Position numbers and translations under genes: made by a program. From Streptomyces cupreus (GTDB taxonomy: Bacteria; Actinomycetota; Actinomycetes; Streptomycetales; Streptomycetaceae), in NCBI RefSeq assembly GCF_014257025.1, contig NZ_JACMSF010000020.1, positions 1 through 64,000 of the forward strand: a stretch of 64,000 nt of DNA. Reading direction: 5' to 3'. Shown in pieces: positions 44,907 to 53,310 of this stretch. Position 1 is the first letter of the stretch, and every line of letters starts with the position of its first letter. The notes beneath the pieces are model-generated. The model was not told the DNA's origin, made no database searches, and saw nothing but the letters and a program-made list of their open reading frames with translations.

Positions 44907-47648
44907 TCAGCCGGTGTTCCGCAGGCCCGCCGCCACACCGTTCACCGTCAGCAGCAGTGCCCGCGACAGCAGCGGATCCGCCTGCTCGCCCGCGGCCGCC
45001 GCGTCGCGCTGGCGCTTGAGCAGGGCGACCTGGAGGTAGGAGATCGGGTCCAGATAGGCGTCCCGGATGGAGAAGGTCTGCTTCAGCACCGGGGTGGCGT
45101 CCAGGAGTTCCGTCTCGCCCGTCACCTTCAGCACCTCGCGCACGGTCAGCTCGTGCTCGGCCTTGATGGTGTCGAACACGTGCTTGAGCTCGTCGGGGAC
45201 GAGCGTGTCGACGTAGTGCTGGGCGATGCGCAGATCGGTCTTCGCGAGCGTCATCTCGACGTTGGAGACGAAGTTGCGGAAGAAGTGCCACTGCTCGTGC
45301 ATCTCGTCGAGCACGGTGTCCAGACCAGCTTCCCGCAGCGCCTTCAGGCCCGAGCCGACGCCGAACCAGCCGGGCACGATCTGCCGCGACTGGGTCCAGC
45401 CGAACACCCACGGGATGGCGCGCAGTCCGTCGAGGGAGACACCCGAGCCGGGGCGGCGGGAGGGCCGCGAGCCGAGGTGCAGGTCGGCGAGCTGGTCCAC
45501 CGGCGTCGACGCGAGGAAGTACGCCGGCAGGTCCGGGTCCTCCACCAGCCTGCGGTAGGCGGCGTGGGCCGCGTCCGAGACGACGTCCATCGCCGCGTCC
45601 CAGCGGGCCAGCGCCTCGTCGGACTGGCGCGGGGCGGTGTGCAGGGCGGACGCCTGGAGCGTGGCCGCGACGGTCAGCTCCAGGTTCTCCCGGGCCAGCG
45701 ATGGCACCAGGTACTTGTCGGAGATGACCTCGCCCTGCTCGGTCACCTTGATCTCGCCCTCCAGGGTGCCCCAGGGCTGGGCGAGGATCGCGTCGTGCGA
45801 GGGACCGCCACCACGGCCGACGGTGCCGCCGCGGCCGTGGAAGAGGCGCAGCCGTACGCCGTAGCGGTGCGCCACGTCACGCAGCCGCCGCTGGGCGCGG
45901 TGGATCTCCCACTGCGAGGTGGTGATGCCGCCGAACTTGGAGGAGTCGGAGTAGCCGAGCATGACCTCCTGGACATCGCCCCTGAGCGCCACCAGACGCC
46001 GGTAGGACGGGTCGGAGAGCATGTCCTCCAGGATGGTGTCGGCGGCCTTCAGCTCGTCCGTGGTCTCCAGCAGCGGCACGATGCCGATCTTCGCCCAGCC
46101 GGCGTGCAGATCGATCAGACCGGCCTCGCGGGCCAGCACGGCCGCCGCGAACACGTCGTCGGCGCCCTGGCACATCGAGATGATGTACGACTCGATGACC
46201 TCGGGCCCGAAGACCTCAAGCGCCCGCTTGACGGTCTGGAACACGCCGAGGGTCTTCTCCCCGGCCGCGTCCACCGGCGCCGGCGAGGGGGCCAGCGGCC
46301 TCCTGGACCTGAGCTCCTTGGCGAGCAGCTTGCCCCGGTAGTCGCGCGGCATGTCCGCGTACCGCCAGGACTCCTCGCCGAGCCGGTCGAAGAGCTGGCC
46401 GAGGGCGTGGTGGTGGGCGTCGGCGTGCTCGCGGACGTCCATCGTGGCGAGCTGGAGGCCGAACGCGGACAGCGTGCGGATCGTGCGGTTCATCCGCCCC
46501 TCGGCGAACAGTCCGCCGCGGTGCTCGCGCAGCGAGGTCTGGATCAGCGTCAGGTCGCCGAGCAGCTCGCTGGTGCCCAGGTAGTCCCGGCCCTTCTCGT
46601 GCGGGATGCCCTTGGCCAGGCGCGTCTTGGTGTTCTCCAGCTTCTGCCGGATGCAGGTGGCCTTGAGCCGGTAGGGCTCCTCGGCGTTCAGCCGCTTGTA
46701 GCGGGGGCTGATCTCGGGCAGCGCCTCCAGGTCGGCCTGGAGGGAGGCGAGCAGCTCCTCGGTGGCGCCGGTGTAGCGGATGGAGTTCGACAGGAAGCCG
46801 CGCAGCTCGTCGATCATCTCCAGGGCGTCGTTGATGCCGTGCTCGTGCTGGAGGATCAGCACGTCCCAGGTGACCTGCGGGGTGACGTTCGGGTTGCCGT
46901 CCCGGTCGCCGCCGATCCAGGTGCCGAAGGTCAGCGGACGGGTGTCGTCGGGCAGCTTGACGCCGACCCGCTCCAGCTCGGCGGTGAGGTCTTCCAGTAC
47001 GTCCCCGACGGCGCCGGCGTGCAGCTCGTCGAGGTAGTAGATGGCGTTGCGGGCCTCGTCGGTGGGCTCGGGGCGGACGACGCGCAGCTCGTCCGTCTGC
47101 CAGACGAGGTCGATGTTCTCCGCCAGACGGGTGTCGTAGCGTCGGCGGTCCGCCTCGATGACCGGGGTCTCCAGAAGCGCGGCGATGCGCCGGAGCTTGT
47201 TCAGCACCGACCGGCGCGCGGCCTCGGTGGGGTGCGCGGTGAAGACCGGGCGGACATTGAGGTGCCGCACCGTCGCACGCAGGTGCTCGGGGTCGGCGTC
47301 CTTCAGCCGATCGGCCGTACGGGCGAGCAGTCCGCCCTCGGCGGCGCGCTTGGCGCGCAGCTCGCGGCCGCGGTGCACCTGCTCGGTGACGTTGGCGAGG
47401 TGGAAGTAGGTGGAGAAGGCGCGGACCAGCTTGGCCGCGGTGTCGAGTTCGGTGCCGCGCAGCAGCTCCGCGGCGGCCTCGCCGTCCTCGCGGGTGAGTC
47501 GGCGGACCCTCTCGACCAGATCGAGAAGCTCTGGACCTTCCTGCCGGACGAGAGTCTCGCCGAGGAGATCACCCAGGCGCCTGATGTCGGCGCGCAGCTC
47601 GCTGCTGGTCGACGTGGTGCTCGTAGTCAGGTCGTCGGCACTGCTCAC
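44907..47648 (-). CDS. ppc: Phosphoenolpyruvate carboxylase
   Basis: 913 residues from GTG 47648, 8 bases after AAGGAG. It carboxylates PEP to oxaloacetate and feeds the TCA cycle. Signatures: FTAHPTEAARRS with the catalytic His, GSHPGG-region counterpart GTWIGGDRDGNPNVT, VMLGYSDSSKFGG, FHGRGGTVGRGGGPSHDA and the invariant C-terminus RNTG. Length is normal. It is divergent from the desaturase gene across a 310-bp spacer. Confidence 0.97.
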   Translation of the reverse strand: MSSADDLTTSTTSTSSELRADIRRLGDLLGETLVRQEGPELLDLVERVRRLTREDGEAAAELLRGTELDTAAKLVRAFSTYFHLANVTEQVHRGRELRAKRAAEGGLLARTADRLKDADPEHLRATVRHLNVRPVFTAHPTEAARRSVLNKLRRIAALLETPVIEADRRRYDTRLAENIDLVWQTDELRVVRPEPTDEARNAIYYLDELHAGAVGDVLEDLTAELERVGVKLPDDTRPLTFGTWIGGDRDGNPNVTPQVTWDVLILQHEHGINDALEMIDELRGFLSNSIRYTGATEELLASLQADLEALPEISPRYKRLNAEEPYRLKATCIRQKLENTKTRLAKGIPHEKGRDYLGTSELLGDLTLIQTSLREHRGGLFAEGRMNRTIRTLSAFGLQLATMDVREHADAHHHALGQLFDRLGEESWRYADMPRDYRGKLLAKELRSRRPLAPSPAPVDAAGEKTLGVFQTVKRALEVFGPEVIESYIISMCQGADDVFAAAVLAREAGLIDLHAGWAKIGIVPLLETTDELKAADTILEDMLSDPSYRRLVALRGDVQEVMLGYSDSSKFGGITTSQWEIHRAQRRLRDVAHRYGVRLRLFHGRGGTVGRGGGPSHDAILAQPWGTLEGEIKVTEQGEVISDKYLVPSLARENLELTVAATLQASALHTAPRQSDEALARWDAAMDVVSDAAHAAYRRLVEDPDLPAYFLASTPVDQLADLHLGSRPSRRPGSGVSLDGLRAIPWVFGWTQSRQIVPGWFGVGSGLKALREAGLDTVLDEMHEQWHFFRNFVSNVEMTLAKTDLRIAQHYVDTLVPDELKHVFDTIKAEHELTVREVLKVTGETELLDATPVLKQTFSIRDAYLDPISYLQVALLKRQRDAAAAGEQADPLLSRALLLTVNGVAAGLRNTG

Positions 47649-47847
47649 AGGTGCGGCTCCTTGCAGTGTTGAAGCTCGTCTGGAGGGGACCCCGAAGGCA
47701 CGTCTCGCGCGGCGGCTGCCGCATACGGGCCGGACATCCGGGAAGAAAACAGAGCGGACCGCGCTGTCCGACCGACTCCAAGGATAGGTGTCCGTGCGGA
47801 CGCGCAGACTCACGGGCCCTTGCCGCCGGCCGACGCGCTGCCATACT

Positions 47848-47890
47848 TACGACGCCGTAGGTTACGGAACCGTAGGGACCGTTGTAACGG
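47848..47890. promoter_or_regulatory. Three phased palindromes upstream of desaturase gene
   Basis: In the 310-bp spacer between ppc and the desaturase gene (47649-47958, no other gene seen), three inverted repeats lie 15-16 bp apart: TACG-N4-CGTA (47848-47859), TACGGaaCCGTA (47863-47874) and CCGTTgtAACGG (47879-47890). The TetR gene at 48966, in the desaturase operon, probably encodes the protein that binds here. Confidence 0.6.
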
Positions 47891-47958
47891 AAACAGGGAA
47901 CGGTTCCCGAAGCCACCCGGCATCTGCCTCACAACCCTCGACCCCACAGGGGACGCCC

Positions 47959-48969
47959 ATGACCACGAGCTCCGATGTGATCGAAGACGCCCCGCAGGGC
48001 AGCGACGACACCCAGACCTCCTCCGCCACGCTCGGCGGCGAGCAGAAGCGGTCGATCGAGCAGATCGCCCTGCTGCTGTTCATCGCCGTCCCGTTCCTGG
48101 CGCTGCTGGCGGCGGTGCCGCTGGCCTGGGGCTGGGGTGTGAGCTGGCTCGACCTCGGCCTGCTGGTCTTCTTCTACTACCTGGGCTGCCACGGCATCAC
48201 GATCGGTTTCCACCGTCATTTCACCCACGGTTCCTTCAAGGCGAAGCGGCCCCTGAAGATCGCGCTGGCGATCGCCGGGTCGATGGCGGTCGAGGGGCCC
48301 CTGGTCCGCTGGGTCGCCGACCACCGCAAGCACCACAAGTTCTCCGACGCCGAGGGCGACCCGCATTCGCCGTGGCGCTACGGCGAGACCTTGCCGGCGC
48401 TGATGAAGGGCCTGTGGTGGGCCCATATCGGCTGGATGTTCGACGAGGAGCAGACCCCGCAGGACAAGTACGCCCCGGATCTGATCAAGGACCCGGCGCT
48501 GCGGGCGATCTCCCGGCAGTTCATCTACTGGACGATGCTGTCGCTGGCGCTGCCCGCGCTGATCGGCGGTCTGGTGACCTGGTCCTGGTGGGGCGCCTTC
48601 ACCGGTTTCTTCTGGGGCTCGCTCGTCCGGGTGGCCCTGCTGCACCACGTGACCTGGTCGATCAACTCCATCTGCCACGCGGTCGGCAAGCGGCCCTTCA
48701 AGTCGCGGGACAAGTCGGGCAACGTGTGGTGGCTGGCGGTCCTGTCCTGCGGCGAGTCCTGGCACAACCTGCACCACGCCGACCCGACCTCGGCGCGGCA
48801 CGGGGTGATGCGCGGGCAGGTGGACTCCTCCGCGCGGCTGATCCGCTGGTTCGAGCTGGCGGGCTGGGCCTACGACGTGCGCTGGCCGTCACGCTCGCGT
48901 ATCGATTCGCGCCGGAACACCTCGGATGACGACTCCCGGCGGGGGGCGGAGGCGACGAAGGCGGCATGA
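47959..48969 (+). CDS. Acyl-CoA / fatty-acid desaturase (delta-9 type)
   Basis: 336 residues from ATG 47959, behind AGGGGA. It introduces a double bond in acyl chains of membrane lipids. The three histidine clusters of membrane desaturases are present: HRHFTH, HRKHH and HNLHH. Hydrophobic pairs lie at about residues 38-80 and 195-235. The C-terminus is hydrophilic. The stop overlaps the start of a TetR gene (ATGA), which points to feedback control of desaturation. Confidence 0.93.
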   Translation: MTTSSDVIEDAPQGSDDTQTSSATLGGEQKRSIEQIALLLFIAVPFLALLAAVPLAWGWGVSWLDLGLLVFFYYLGCHGITIGFHRHFTHGSFKAKRPLKIALAIAGSMAVEGPLVRWVADHRKHHKFSDAEGDPHSPWRYGETLPALMKGLWWAHIGWMFDEEQTPQDKYAPDLIKDPALRAISRQFIYWTMLSLALPALIGGLVTWSWWGAFTGFFWGSLVRVALLHHVTWSINSICHAVGKRPFKSRDKSGNVWWLAVLSCGESWHNLHHADPTSARHGVMRGQVDSSARLIRWFELAGWAYDVRWPSRSRIDSRRNTSDDDSRRGAEATKAA

Positions 48970-49643
48970 TTGACGCCGTGGCGACCGACTCCAGCAGTAC
49001 CCCGAGCAACGAGAAGCCGCGGCGCGCGCGTCGCACCCGGATGACCGGTGCGGAGCGCCGCCAGCAGCTGCTGGAGATCGGTCGCACCCTCTTCGCCGCG
49101 AAGGGCTTCGAGGCCACGTCGGTGGAGGAGATCGCGGCGAAGGCCGGGGTCTCCAAGCCGGTGGTGTACGAGCACTTCGGCGGCAAGGAGGGCCTGTACG
49201 CGGTGGTGGTGGACCGCGAGATGCGCCGCCTGCTGGACATGGTCACGAGCTCCCTGACGGCAGGCCACCCCCGTGAACTCTGCGAGCAGGCGGCCTTCGC
49301 CCTCCTGGACTACATCGAGGAGTACACGGACGGCTTCCGCATCCTGGTCCGCGACTCCCCCATCCCCCAGTCGACGGGTTCCTTCGCGTCGCTGATCTCG
49401 GACATCGCCACCCAGGTGGAGGACATCCTCGGCCGCGAATTCAAGAGCCGGGGCTTCGACCCCAAACTGGCCCCCCTCTACGCCCAGGCCCTCGTCGGCA
49501 TGGTCGCCCTGACCGGCCAGTGGTGGCTGGACGTCCGGCGCCCGAAGAAGGCGGAGGTGGCGGCCCACCTGGTGAACCTGGCCTGGCACGGGCTGGACGG
49601 CCTGGAGGCGAAGCCGCACCTGATAGGACGCCGCAAGGCCTAG
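48966..49643 (+). CDS. TetR-family regulator coupled to desaturase
   Basis: 225 residues; ATG 48966 overlaps the desaturase stop. A basic N-terminal tail leads to the HTH (ERRQQLLEIGRTLFAAKGFEATSVEEIAAKAGVSKPVVYEHFGGKEGLY). The C-terminal ligand domain is helical (ALLDYIEEYTDGFRILVRDSPI; ALVGMVALTGQWWLD). Co-translation with the desaturase and the palindromes upstream of that gene suggest a lipid-responsive repressor of its own operon, similar in logic to DesT or FasR; the ligand is inferred. The last 4 bases overlap the VOC gene. Confidence 0.9.
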   Translation: MIDAVATDSSSTPSNEKPRRARRTRMTGAERRQQLLEIGRTLFAAKGFEATSVEEIAAKAGVSKPVVYEHFGGKEGLYAVVVDREMRRLLDMVTSSLTAGHPRELCEQAAFALLDYIEEYTDGFRILVRDSPIPQSTGSFASLISDIATQVEDILGREFKSRGFDPKLAPLYAQALVGMVALTGQWWLDVRRPKKAEVAAHLVNLAWHGLDGLEAKPHLIGRRKA

Positions 49644-50002
49644 GCGAGCGGCTCCAGGAACTCGATGCGGTTGCCGACAGGGTCGTAGGAGAAGAACCGC
49701 CGGTGTCCGGGCAGCTCCTCGTCCCACTGCACCTCGGCGCCGTGGGCCCGGAGCCGGGCGCCGTAGGACTCGATCCCGGCGACTCGCAGTCCCGGGTGCG
49801 CCTTCCGGGCAGGCCTGAAGTCCTCCTCGATGCCGAGGTGCAGTTGGACGACCCCGGCCTGGAACCAGCAGCCCCCTCGTGCGGCGAGGGCCGGGGGCTT
49901 GGGAATCTCGGTCATGCCGAGGACGTCGGTGTAGTACACCCGCAGCCGGTCCTCGGAGCCGGGCGGTGCGGCGAGCTGAACGTGATCGAGCGCGGTGATC
50001 AC
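49640..50002 (-). CDS. VOC-superfamily (glyoxalase-fold) protein
   Basis: 120 residues. It begins ITALDHVQLAAPPG with the first metal-ligand His and continues with YYTDVLGM, VVQLHLGIEEDF and FFSYDPVGNRIEFLEPL, the second paired-beta half with the final Glu. This is one VOC unit, so a dimer would make two active sites. The start overlaps the tam stop (ATGA), placing it in the tam operon. It may be a lyase, dioxygenase or resistance protein; no substrate evidence. Confidence 0.85.
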   Translation of the reverse strand: MITALDHVQLAAPPGSEDRLRVYYTDVLGMTEIPKPPALAARGGCWFQAGVVQLHLGIEEDFRPARKAHPGLRVAGIESYGARLRAHGAEVQWDEELPGHRRFFSYDPVGNRIEFLEPLA

Positions 50003-50784
50003 CGCGCCGCCTTGCGGGCGACCGCGAAGACGCGGCGGAAGGGGAAAGGCGTCCCGTGCGGGCCCGGTGGATACGCCTCGCGCAGGGCCGTCCGGTACTC
50101 CTCGACGAAGGCGTCCCTGGCCTCGGGATCGTCCTTGAGTGCGGTGAGGACCGGCAGCAGGCCCGTGCCCTTCACCCAGTCGAGGACCGGGTCCGCGCCC
50201 GTCAGCAGATGGATGTACGTCGTCTCCCAGACGTCCGCCGCGCAGCCGAGGTCGGCCAGCCGCTCCAGATAGGCCCCCGGCGTGAGAATCGCTCCGTCGT
50301 GGCGCAGGGCGTCGGTGAGGCCGTACCCGTGTGCGAGCTCGCGCATCAGGCGGTGGCTCGGGGAGTCGAAGTTCCCGGGGACCTGGAAGGCGAAGGTGCC
50401 GCCGGGGGCGAGCCCGGCGATCCAGTCACCGAACCGGTCCGCGTGGCCCGGGACCCATTGCAGCGTGGCATTGCTGATGATCAGGTCGTACGGCTCCCCG
50501 GGCGTCCAGGTGCGGACGTCGGCGTGGGCGAAGTCGAGGCGGGGGCCCGCGTGCGCCTCGGCCCTGGAGAGCATCTCGGGTGAGTTGTCGTAGCCGGTGA
50601 TGTGCGCCGTCGGCCAGCGGTCGGCCAGGCGGGCGGTGGCGTTGCCCGGGCCGCAGCCCAGGTCGGCGATGCGGGGCCGGTCTCCCGGGAGCTCGGGGAC
50701 TCGCGCCAGGAGGTCGGCGAAAGGGCGGGCGCGGTGGTCGGCGTGGCGCAGATACTGGGCCGGGTCCCAGGTCGGGGCGGTCAT
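49999..50784 (-). CDS. tam: Trans-aconitate 2-methyltransferase
   Basis: 261 residues from ATG 50784, 5 bases after GGGAGG. It methylates trans-aconitate, an inhibitor of aconitase formed from cis-aconitate. The SAM domain has IADLGCGPGNATARLADRWP, DNSPEMLSRA and ISNATLQWVPGH, matching E. coli Tam and the Streptomyces enzyme. It is divergent from the MarR-type regulator TamR, the arrangement known in S. coelicolor. A VOC gene follows in the operon. Confidence 0.93.
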   Translation of the reverse strand: MTAPTWDPAQYLRHADHRARPFADLLARVPELPGDRPRIADLGCGPGNATARLADRWPTAHITGYDNSPEMLSRAEAHAGPRLDFAHADVRTWTPGEPYDLIISNATLQWVPGHADRFGDWIAGLAPGGTFAFQVPGNFDSPSHRLMRELAHGYGLTDALRHDGAILTPGAYLERLADLGCAADVWETTYIHLLTGADPVLDWVKGTGLLPVLTALKDDPEARDAFVEEYRTALREAYPPGPHGTPFPFRRVFAVARKAAR

Positions 50785-50845
50785 GGAGCCTCCCAAGCAC
50801 GGTCGGTCGACAGGTACCCAGGATCCCGCCCGATTTAGCTCGATG

Positions 50846-50865
50846 TCAAGATGCTTGACGTCAAG
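50846..50865. promoter_or_regulatory. TamR operator between tam and tamR
   Basis: A perfect 12-bp palindrome CTTGACGTCAAG (50854-50865) overlaps a second one, TCAAG-ATG-CTTGA (50846-50858). Together they give three CTTGA half-sites across the divergent promoters. The site overlaps TTGACA-like sequence on the tam strand and lies upstream of TACACT on the tamR strand. Such sites are typical of MarR-family dimers. Confidence 0.75.
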
Positions 50866-50901
50866 AGACTTCATGTCGACACAACCACTACACTGATCGT
50901 C

Positions 50902-51399
50902 ATGGAGGACGAGGTCGATCGGCTGGTCGCGGCGTGGCGTCGGGAGCGCCCGGACCTCGACGTGGAACCACTCGAAGTACTCAGCCGTGTCAGCAGGCTG
51001 GCCCGGCACCTGGACCGCGCGCGCCGGCTGGCCTTCGCCGAGCACAGTCTGGAGCCCTGGGAGTTCGATGTGCTCACCGCGCTCAGGCGCGCGGGCACGC
51101 CGTATCAGCTCTCCCCGGGGCAGTTGCTGACGCAGACCCTGGTGACCTCCGGCACGATGACCAACCGCATCGACCGGCTGGCGAAGAAGGGTCTGGTGGA
51201 GCGGCTCCCCGACCCCAGCGACCGCCGGGGCGTGCTGGTCCGCCTCACCGAAGAGGGCCAGGACCGCGCGGACCAGGCCCTGGCCGGACTGCTGGAGCAG
51301 GAGCGCGCCATCCTCGCCGAGCTCTCCCGGGCCCAGCGCGGTGAACTGGCCGGGCTGCTGCGCCAGTTGACCGCCCCGTTCGACAACATCCCCGGCTAG
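50902..51399 (+). CDS. tamR: MarR-family regulator TamR
   Basis: 165 residues from ATG 50902. Winged-helix MarR domain: LEPWEFDVLTALRRAG, LLTQTLVTSGTMTNRIDRLAKKGLVERLPDPSDRRGVLVRLTEEG. Position opposite tam identifies it as the orthologue of S. coelicolor TamR, which from the literature responds to aconitate/citrate-type ligands and controls tam and aconitase. The start is 7 bases after TACACT (50889-50894) without an RBS, so the mRNA is probably leaderless. The C-terminal codons (LLRQLTAPF) recur in degenerate form in the repeats downstream. Confidence 0.9.
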   Translation: MEDEVDRLVAAWRRERPDLDVEPLEVLSRVSRLARHLDRARRLAFAEHSLEPWEFDVLTALRRAGTPYQLSPGQLLTQTLVTSGTMTNRIDRLAKKGLVERLPDPSDRRGVLVRLTEEGQDRADQALAGLLEQERAILAELSRAQRGELAGLLRQLTAPFDNIPG

Positions 51400-51899
51400 A
51401 CGCTTCGCCGGGAGAGCCGGTCAGGTAAGGCCACGGTGGGCCGTCGGCTGTCTGCGGCGCCGTCGTGGCTGGTCGCGCAGTTCCCCGCGCCCCTTAGGAC
51501 GCTGCCGAACCGCCCACCGACCTGCTACGCCAGCTGACCGCCCCGTTCCACAACACCCCCGGCCAGACGCTTCGCCGGGAGAGCCGGTCAGGTAGTGCCA
51601 CGGTGGGCCGTCGGCTGTCTGCGGCGCCGTCGTGGCTGGTCGCGCAGTTCCCCGCGCCCCTTAGGACGCTGCCGAACCGCCCACCGACCTGCTACGCCAG
51701 CTGACCGCCCCGTTCCACAACACCCCCGGCCAGACGCTTCGCCGGGAGAGCCGGTCAGGTAGTGCCACGGTGGGCCGTCGGCTGTCTGCGGCGCCGTCGT
51801 GGCTGGTCGCGCAGTTCCCCGCGCCCCTTACGGCGCTGCCGAACCGCCCACCGACCCGCTACGCCAGCTGACCGCCCCTTTCCACAACATCCCCGGCCA
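51398..51899. repeat. Three tandem copies of a 167-bp unit
   Basis: Units begin at 51398, 51565 and 51732 (AGACGCTTCGCC), with period exactly 167 bp, and the pattern ends at 51899. Each unit contains GGGCCGTCGGCTGTCTGCGG, the stretch GCGCAGTTCCCCGCGCCCCT (a sequence I remember as widespread between Streptomyces genes) and a 45-bp piece resembling the end of tamR. Copies one and two are nearly identical; the third has about six changes. The last unit extends into the 3' end of the response-regulator gene. No gene is seen between 51400 and 51858. Confidence 0.92.
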
Positions 51900-52626
51900 G
51901 GTCCACCGGTCCCACCCCTGCCCTCCGCGCGAGCGCCACCGCCGCCAGCGTGCTGTGGACGCCCAGCTTCCCCAGCACGTTCTGCATATGCGTACGGACG
52001 GTGTGCGGGGACAGATACAGGCGCTCGGCGACCGCCTTGCGCCCCAGGCCCGCCACCATGCACCGCAGGACCTCCCGCTCGCGCGGGGTCAGCGACTCCA
52101 CCAGCCGCTCGCTCTCGGTGCGGTGCTTGCGCGCGGCGGTCAACTCGCGCAGGACGCCGGTGAGCAGGGCGGGCGGAAGATGCGTCTCCTCGCGCAGCAC
52201 CCCGCGGATGACGGTCAGCAGCCGGGACAGCGAGCAGTCCTTGGCCACCCACCCGGACGCCCCGGCCTGCAGCGCCAGCGCCGCCCGCCGCGGGTCGTCC
52301 TTCTCCGCGAGCACCACGATCCGCACCCCGGGCTGCGCGGTCCGCACCCCGGCCACCAGCGAGATGCCGTCGACCAGACCGTCCTCCCCCACCTCCTGGA
52401 CCGGCACGGCGGGCCGTACGCCCGCTATTCCGCCCCCCAGGTCGGCGTCGACGAGCAGGACGTCGTACCGGCGCCCCTCTGCGGCGGCGCGCTCCAGGCT
52501 GCGCAGCGCGGCCGGGCCGCTGCCCGCGGCGGAGACGTCGACATCGGGCTCGGCGGCCAGCGCGGCCGCGAGTGACTCGGCGAAAATACGGTGGTCGTCG
52601 ACGACCAAAACTCGGATGCGAACCAC
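51859..52626 (-). CDS. NarL/LuxR-family response regulator
   Basis: 255 residues from GTG 52626, 5 bases after GGGGG; a GTG at 52638 is an alternative. The receiver domain has VLVVDDH, the phospho-acceptor Asp in DVLLVDADLGGG, and the conserved Lys in GWVAKD. The LuxR HTH is clear: LTPREREVLRCMVAG, AVAERLYLSPHTVRTHMQNVLGKLGVHSTLAAV. No sensor kinase is adjacent. Its last ~14 codons (AGDVVERGGQLA) are read from DNA of the 167-bp repeat, so the C-terminus may have been rewritten by the duplication. Confidence 0.88.
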   Translation of the reverse strand: MVRIRVLVVDDHRIFAESLAAALAAEPDVDVSAAGSGPAALRSLERAAAEGRRYDVLLVDADLGGGIAGVRPAVPVQEVGEDGLVDGISLVAGVRTAQPGVRIVVLAEKDDPRRAALALQAGASGWVAKDCSLSRLLTVIRGVLREETHLPPALLTGVLRELTAARKHRTESERLVESLTPREREVLRCMVAGLGRKAVAERLYLSPHTVRTHMQNVLGKLGVHSTLAAVALARRAGVGPVDLAGDVVERGGQLA

Positions 52627-52866
52627 TGAAACCCCCACTGGCCCGGTGAACGAAGACCGGCGCGGGTACGACGCCCAGGGGAGGTCGAAGCCGCACGGCC
52701 GCCGCCGTGCAGAAACTGGTACCCCCCACGCGGGCGTCGTACCCGCCTGTCTCGCCCCCTGATCAGCACCGGCCCCCACCGGCACTGTCCATCAGGGTAC
52801 GGCCGGGGGCTCGGAGCGGAAGGCAATTTGCAGAACTGGCCCGTCTACGCGTTTATGGTGTGCCGC

Positions 52867-53310
52867 ATGTTCCGAATGGAGACAGAAGTCGACAAAGAGC
52901 GGCGCGATCTTCTTCGCGCCCGGCTGCGGGACACCAACACCGCGGCCTCCCCGGTCATCGGCGCGATGCGCGGAACCCCAGGTGAACGTGAACTTCCGCT
53001 CCATGTCTGGATGATGGACGAGGCGGGCGGTCTGGTCGGCGGGCTCGTCGGGCACACCTGGGCGACCTGGCTCCATGTGACGTACCTCTGGGTCGACGAA
53101 CGCCACCGCGGGGCAGGGCTCGGTTCGCGACTGCTCGCGCGGGCGGAGCAGGTGGCGCGCGAGGAACGGGGCTGTGCCGCCGTACGCCTGGAGACCTGGG
53201 ACTTCCAGGCGCCGGAGTTCTACAAACGGCAGGGGTACGACGTGGTGTGCGTGATCCCCGACTATCCGCCGGGGATCACGGAGTTCACCTTGACGAAGTC
53301 CCTCGGCTGA
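52867..53310 (+). CDS. GNAT-family N-acetyltransferase
   Basis: 147 residues from ATG 52867. GNAT motifs: GGLVGGLVGHTW and LHVTYLWVDERHRGAGLGSRLLARAEQVARE (acetyl-CoA loop), then LETWDFQAPEFYKRQGYDVV. The start is chosen because TATGGT (52854-52859) lies 7 bases before it and no RBS is present, as for other leaderless genes here; ATG 52855 is the alternative. The final 26 bases overlap the convergent galK gene. Substrate unknown. Confidence 0.85.
   Translation: MFRMETEVDKERRDLLRARLRDTNTAASPVIGAMRGTPGERELPLHVWMMDEAGGLVGGLVGHTWATWLHVTYLWVDERHRGAGLGSRLLARAEQVAREERGCAAVRLETWDFQAPEFYKRQGYDVVCVIPDYPPGITEFTLTKSLG

Noticed and set aside
51398..51899. CRISPR array
   Set aside because: The period is 167 bp with no spacers and no cas genes; it is a tandem duplication.
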